From contig NZ_HG916855.1 in NCBI RefSeq assembly GCF_000577275.2, positions 1,240,001 to 1,304,000 of the forward strand: DNA of 64,000 nt, given 5' to 3'. Positions within the stretch are counted from its first letter, which is position 1. Every line of letters starts with the position of its first letter. A program made the position numbers and the translations under genes. Below are positions 60,663-64,000 of the stretch, in pieces. The stretch is from Rhizobium favelukesii. Its GTDB lineage: Bacteria > Pseudomonadota > Alphaproteobacteria > Rhizobiales > Rhizobiaceae. The notes beneath the pieces were generated by a model. The model saw only the letters and a program-made list of their open reading frames with translations, did not search any database and was not told where the DNA came from.

Positions 60663-60689
60663 CCCCACCCGGTGCTCGTCCGGGTGGGG
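60663..60689 (+). terminator. Strong hairpin after the binding-protein gene
   Basis: CCCCACCCGG (60663-60672) and CCGGGTGGGG (60680-60689) form a perfect 10-base GC-rich stem with a 7-base loop and no T-run. Placed between binding protein and permease, it likely protects the upstream mRNA and lowers permease expression, like the stem at 48832. Confidence 0.7.
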
Positions 60690-60706
60690 GTGTTCAAGGA
60701 GACCTC

Positions 60707-61570
60707 ATGGCTACGCGCAAATCGCCTTATCCCTACTGGTTCGTCCTGCCAGCGGCGGTGGTTTTTACCGTTCTCTTTCTGGCGCCGACGATCGCCTCTT
60801 TCTGGTTCAGCCTCACGCGCTGGGACCTCTTCACCACGCAGTTCATCGGTCTGGAGAACTACCGGCAATTCTTCCGTGAGCCGTTTCTCATTCAGGGCCT
60901 CATTAACACCGTCATCTATGCCGTGTTGACCTCCGGCACGAAAACGGTTCTGGGCTTGCTCCTGGCAGTCTTGTTGACATCGGGTCTTTGGGCGCAGGGG
61001 TTGCTGCGGACGGTTATTTTCTTCCCGGTTCTCGTGTCGACCATCGGCGTCGGGATCACGTTTTCGGTTTTGATGCACCCGACCCGGGGTCTCATCAACG
61101 TCGCCCTTGCTGCCATCGGTATTCACGGCCCGGGTTGGCTGACAGATCCGGCGCTCGCACTTTATTCCATCGTCTTCGTCGATCTTTGGAAGGGCATCGG
61201 GCTTGCCACGGTCATTTTTATCGCAGGGCTTGCGTCAATCAGCCCAGATTACTACGAGGCCGCCAGAATCGATGGCGCGACCCCTCGCCAGATGTTCTTT
61301 CGCGTCACCGTTCCGTTGGTGAAGCCCGCAACCGTTACGGTCATTACGCTGTCGCTGATCGGTGGTCTGCGCAGCTTCGATCTGATTTGGGCGATGACGC
61401 GTGGTGGGCCAGGCTTTTCCTCGGATGTGCTGGCGAGCGTCATCTACAAGCAATACCAAGCCGGTTTTTATGGACTGTCGACGGCCGGGAACGTCATCCT
61501 GTTCGTCCTCATAGGGCTGATCGTCTTGCCTCTTACGGTATGGTTCAACCGCAAGGAGGTGGATCTTTGA
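60707..61570 (+). CDS. Sugar ABC permease, MalF type
   Basis: Inner-membrane protein of 287 residues with six hydrophobic segments, starting PYWFVLPAAVVFTVLFLAPTIASFWFSLTRWDLF. The EAA loop contacting the ATPase is YYEAARIDGATPRQMFFRVTVPLVKPA near 190. ATG 60707 follows AAGGAG. Its last codons overlap the start of the next permease by 4 bases. Confidence 0.93.
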   Translation: MATRKSPYPYWFVLPAAVVFTVLFLAPTIASFWFSLTRWDLFTTQFIGLENYRQFFREPFLIQGLINTVIYAVLTSGTKTVLGLLLAVLLTSGLWAQGLLRTVIFFPVLVSTIGVGITFSVLMHPTRGLINVALAAIGIHGPGWLTDPALALYSIVFVDLWKGIGLATVIFIAGLASISPDYYEAARIDGATPRQMFFRVTVPLVKPATVTVITLSLIGGLRSFDLIWAMTRGGPGFSSDVLASVIYKQYQAGFYGLSTAGNVILFVLIGLIVLPLTVWFNRKEVDL

Positions 61571-62391
61571 AGCGTCGCCAACTTTATACGGGCCTCGCAG
61601 CGCTTCTCGCCTGCGGCGTCCTCTTCGTGCTGCCCTTCCTGTTCATCTTCATCACGGCAGCCAAGACAAAGCAGGATGCTGCGTCGCTGATGTTTAGGTT
61701 GCCTGTTGAATGGCGCCTTTGGGAAAATTTTCTCGAGGTGCTTCAGGCGCGCAACTACATGTTGTTGCTGGCCTACTTCAACTCAACCGTCATCACGGTG
61801 GTCGCTGTCACACTTCTCGTTCTATTTGGCGCGATGGTGGGATACGTCTTGCAACGCCGCCCTTCGCGCTGGAACGCGGTGATCTATGGTTGCGTTCTTG
61901 CGGGCCTGATGATCCCGCCCGCAGTTGTTCCCACCATCTGGGTGCTACAGTCGCTTGGTCTTTTCAAGTCGATATCGGGCATGATCCTGATCCAGGTCGC
62001 CTATGGTCTCGCATTTACCGTCCTGCTGTTTAGAAGCTTCATCGCGACGATACCGCGCGATCTCGATGAAGCAGCGATTATCGACGGCGCCAAGCCGCTG
62101 CAGATCTTTTTCCGGGTCGTCCTTCCGCTGCTAAAACCAGTCACGGTGACCGTCATCGTGGTGCAGTCGATCGCCATTTTCAACGATTTCACCAATCCAC
62201 TGTACTACCTGCCGGGTCGGGAAAACGTAACGGTGCAGCTCACACTTTACAATTTCCAGGGACAGTTCCAGACACAGTTCAACCTCTTGTTTATGAACAT
62301 CCTTTTGGTGACCATTCCGCCCCTCATCGTTTTCGTGTTCTTCAACCGGCAGATCGTGGCAGGCATGACTGCAGGCGCAGTGAAAGGATAA
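61567..62391 (+). CDS. Sugar ABC permease, MalG type
   Basis: Inner-membrane protein of 274 residues starting at TTG 61567, inside the overlap TTGA with the previous stop; AAGGAGGTG lies 6 bases upstream and fixes this start. Six segments, first LYTGLAALLACGVLFVLPFLF. The EAA loop is LDEAAIIDGAKPLQIFFRVVLPLLKPV near 175. The open frame extends far upstream inside the other permease gene, but that part is not a protein of this family. Confidence 0.9.
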   Translation: MKRRQLYTGLAALLACGVLFVLPFLFIFITAAKTKQDAASLMFRLPVEWRLWENFLEVLQARNYMLLLAYFNSTVITVVAVTLLVLFGAMVGYVLQRRPSRWNAVIYGCVLAGLMIPPAVVPTIWVLQSLGLFKSISGMILIQVAYGLAFTVLLFRSFIATIPRDLDEAAIIDGAKPLQIFFRVVLPLLKPVTVTVIVVQSIAIFNDFTNPLYYLPGRENVTVQLTLYNFQGQFQTQFNLLFMNILLVTIPPLIVFVFFNRQIVAGMTAGAVKG

Positions 62392-62394
62392 GCC

Positions 62395-63375
62395 ATGACA
62401 AGCGTAGTGCTTGAAAATGTCCGCAAGAGCTTCGGCAGCCTGGATGTGATGAAGGGTGTCGATCTGACGGTGGATGCAGGAGAGTTCTGCGTATTCGTCG
62501 GTCCTTCAGGCTGCGGAAAGTCGACTTTGCTGAGGATCATTTCAGGACTTGAAACATCGAGTTCGGGAAAGGTATTCATCGGTGGCAAGGACGTGACCGA
62601 CGCCGAACCTTCAAAGCGCGGTATCGCCATGGTCTTTCAATCCTATGCGCTCTACCCGCATCTGACGGTTGGCGAAAACATCGGCTTCGGCCTGTCGCTT
62701 GCCAAACGCCCCAAGGCGGAGATCGCCGAGAAGGTCAAGCAGACCGCCGACATTCTTCAGCTTTCCCATCTGCTGGATCGAAAGCCAAAGGCACTGTCTG
62801 GCGGACAGCGCCAGCGCGTCGCAATCGGTCGGGCCATCATCCGAAATCCAAAAGTCTTCCTGTTCGATGAGCCGCTGTCCAACCTCGACGCTTCTTTGCG
62901 CTCGCAAATGCGCATCGAACTCACCGAACTCCACGCCAAGCTCGGCGCGACGATGATCTACGTCACCCATGACCAGGTCGAGGCGATGACCATGGCCGAC
63001 AAGATCGTCGTTCTCGACGGTGGGAGGATCGAGCAGATCGGAACGCCGATGACACTCTACAACCATCCGGCCACCCCGTTCGTTGCCGGCTTTATCGGCT
63101 CACCCAAAATGAATGTTTTCGAGGGGGAGGTTGCCGCACGGGAAGGATGCCGGACCTATGGCGTGCGCCCTGAGCACATTTCGCTTTCTACGATGGAGGG
63201 AAAGTGGCGTGGTGTCGTGCGGCACATCGAAAGGCTCGGTGCAGACACCGTTGTCTATCTTGACGTCCCTGACCTGCCATCGCTGGTCGTTCGCACGGAT
63301 GGCGATCGCCCGATTTCGATCGGAGAAACGCTGTTTGCGTCACCTTCGAACGGCAAGGAGCACAGGTTTTCCTGA
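62395..63375 (+). CDS. Sugar ABC ATPase, MalK/UgpC type
   Basis: ATPase of 326 residues: Walker A VGPSGCGKST near 40, Q loop MVFQSYALYPHLTV, signature LSGGQRQRVAIGRA near 135, Walker B VFLFDEPLSNLDA and switch His in YVTHDQVEA. From about 230 a shortened C-terminal OB/TOBE domain (RTYGVRPEHISLS). It starts 3 bases after the MalG-type permease and ends the rhamnoside operon; MalK-type members usually have 350-370 residues, so the regulatory part is somewhat short. Confidence 0.93.
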   Translation: MTSVVLENVRKSFGSLDVMKGVDLTVDAGEFCVFVGPSGCGKSTLLRIISGLETSSSGKVFIGGKDVTDAEPSKRGIAMVFQSYALYPHLTVGENIGFGLSLAKRPKAEIAEKVKQTADILQLSHLLDRKPKALSGGQRQRVAIGRAIIRNPKVFLFDEPLSNLDASLRSQMRIELTELHAKLGATMIYVTHDQVEAMTMADKIVVLDGGRIEQIGTPMTLYNHPATPFVAGFIGSPKMNVFEGEVAAREGCRTYGVRPEHISLSTMEGKWRGVVRHIERLGADTVVYLDVPDLPSLVVRTDGDRPISIGETLFASPSNGKEHRFS

Positions 63376-63701
63376 CATGGCGACGAGCGGGCTTGAGACG
63401 CGGTCATAGTCGCTCGGTGCATCGACACGCCGCGATGATCGCGGATCCGTGCGAGGGGGCAAGCTTGCCCAAGAAAAATTCAAGTCAAAAGTGACGGTCT
63501 GACGGGCGGCTCGCCGCTTGCCGTCAGCACCACCGGGCTCATCAACATCACCAGAGTGCCCCAGTTTGCTTGTGACGTGGTTTGCACTTCGATTGAGTGT
63601 GACCTGCGCGTTCAAAATTGACGCGAAGAACGTCCACGAGCTACTCGCCGGATGGTCCTTCGAGCGAAGCCCCGCGAAGGGAAAGAGGGCGCGCGACTAA
63701 T
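63376..63701. other. Intergenic stretch between convergent operons
   Basis: About 325 bases without a supportable gene. The short open frames on both strands have no family pattern and no good start signals. No clear T-rich terminator was seen after the ATPase gene. Confidence 0.45.
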
Positions 63702-64000
63702 TTAGCATGCGTCGAACACTATCTCTCGGAGAACCCTCAAGTGACCCTCGGAAACTTCCAGATCCGATGTCTCGCAGTCTGTTTCTACGCTCTGCGTTGG
63801 AACGTGGACGCCGACGTCCGTCAGGCGCTCGACATGTGTTCGGACGCGTTGTGAAAAACCTTTGTCAGCGGCGGTGGGCGCAATCGCGATGATCGTCATC
63901 CCAGTGTCTGGCGAGCGGTCTCCGGTGAGGAAGTCCGCACCGTCCATCGACCAGGAGGAACCAGTAAGGCCGGCGGCCAGAAGTTCGACGATCAGCGCGA
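63702..64000 (-). CDS. C-terminal part of an Ldh-family (malate/L-lactate-type) dehydrogenase
   Basis: The minus frame is open from the window end and stops at 63702, so the gene starts outside. Residues LIVELLAAGLTGSSWSMDGA and DFLTGDRSPDTGMTIIAIAP match the last part of the Ldh_2 family of NAD(P)-dependent 2-hydroxy acid (malate, sulfolactate, ureidoglycolate-type) or cyclic imine reductases. The final 50 residues with FSQRVRTHVERLTDVGVHVP also fit. Which substrate cannot be said from this piece. Confidence 0.7.
   Translation of the reverse strand, partial: ALIVELLAAGLTGSSWSMDGADFLTGDRSPDTGMTIIAIAPTAADKGFSQRVRTHVERLTDVGVHVPTQSVETDCETSDLEVSEGHLRVLREIVFDAC

Noticed and set aside
59285..61126. 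Long minus-strand open frame (613 codons) opposite the rhamnoside binding protein and permease
   Set aside because: It is the mirror of well-supported genes with clear motifs; its residues are Arg/His/Gly-rich and match no family.
63340..63615. Minus-strand open frame of 91 codons as a transposase remnant
   Set aside because: No transposase motif or terminal inverted repeat could be seen.
1..64000. CRISPR arrays, tRNA or rRNA genes, complete insertion sequences
   Set aside because: No regularly spaced repeats, no cloverleaf or rRNA core sequences and no transposase genes were recognised by eye.

Overview
The window reads as alphaproteobacterial DNA of a Rhizobiaceae type (Rhizobium or Sinorhizobium/Ensifer-like). 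The basis is the GC-rich codon use, FixJ/FixL-like two-component proteins, several solute-binding-protein ABC importers for sugars, and families common in rhizobia (IolE-like TIM barrels, AcuI/YhdH, MEDS). No rRNA, tRNA, replication or essential single-copy genes were seen. Paralogues of core enzymes (a lone 2-oxoglutarate dehydrogenase E1, an extra acetolactate synthase) sit beside catabolic islands and many broken genes. That mix suggests an accessory replicon such as a megaplasmid, or a chromosomal island; this is inference.

Layout. (1) 1-11.2 kb, plus strand: a tightly packed operon for an O-acetylated, alginate-like exopolysaccharide. It encodes a cupin end, an AlgG-like beta-helix protein, AlgI, AlgJ, a small Sel1/TPR protein, AlgX, AlgF, a 911-residue Sel1/TPR protein, an AlgL-like protein and a small secreted peptide. 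The acetylation enzymes keep their catalytic residues, but the epimerase-like and lyase-like proteins have lost theirs. (2) 11.2-15.4 kb: a geneless stretch, an orphan sucA, and an ArsR regulator with an in-frame stop. (3) 15.4-20.8 kb, minus strand: AcuI-type reductase, GlxA/AraC regulator, Mug glycosylase coupled to a frameshifted acetolactate synthase, and a TetR regulator. (4) 20.9-25.4 kb, minus: EmrA/EmrB-type efflux pair and an aldo/keto reductase, with a promoter whose spacer is a perfect palindrome. (5) 25.4-28.6 kb, plus: MOSC-reductase-ferredoxin fusion, redoxin, a VOC fragment and a truncated nucleotide cyclase.

(6) 28.6-40.9 kb: a sensory island with two PAS histidine kinases, two FixJ-like response regulators and a cut-down MEDS gene. 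They flank a small operon (SDR, RidA, exported crotonase), a nitronate monooxygenase and a DJ-1/PfpI protein. (7) 41.1-46.6 kb: a minus-strand amino-acid/amide catabolic operon (diaminopropionate ammonia-lyase, frameshifted hydantoinase/carbamoylase, M20 amidohydrolase, class II aldolase) divergent from an Lrp regulator, then a GntR remnant. (8) 46.6-55.2 kb: a LacI-controlled sugar or polyol locus with a ribose/inositol-type ABC importer, two xylose-isomerase-like TIM barrels, a Gfo/Idh/MocA dehydrogenase, an IolE/MocC-like protein and a decayed iolC. (9) 55.3-63.4 kb: a LacI-controlled rhamnoside locus with a GH78 alpha-L-rhamnosidase and a four-gene ABC importer. (10) The end of an Ldh-family dehydrogenase on the minus strand.

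About nine genes between 15 and 55 kb are broken or vestigial. Either this replicon is decaying or some single-base indels are sequence errors. The most novel-looking system is the alginate-like locus that combines an intact acetylation machine with two apparent pseudoenzymes.
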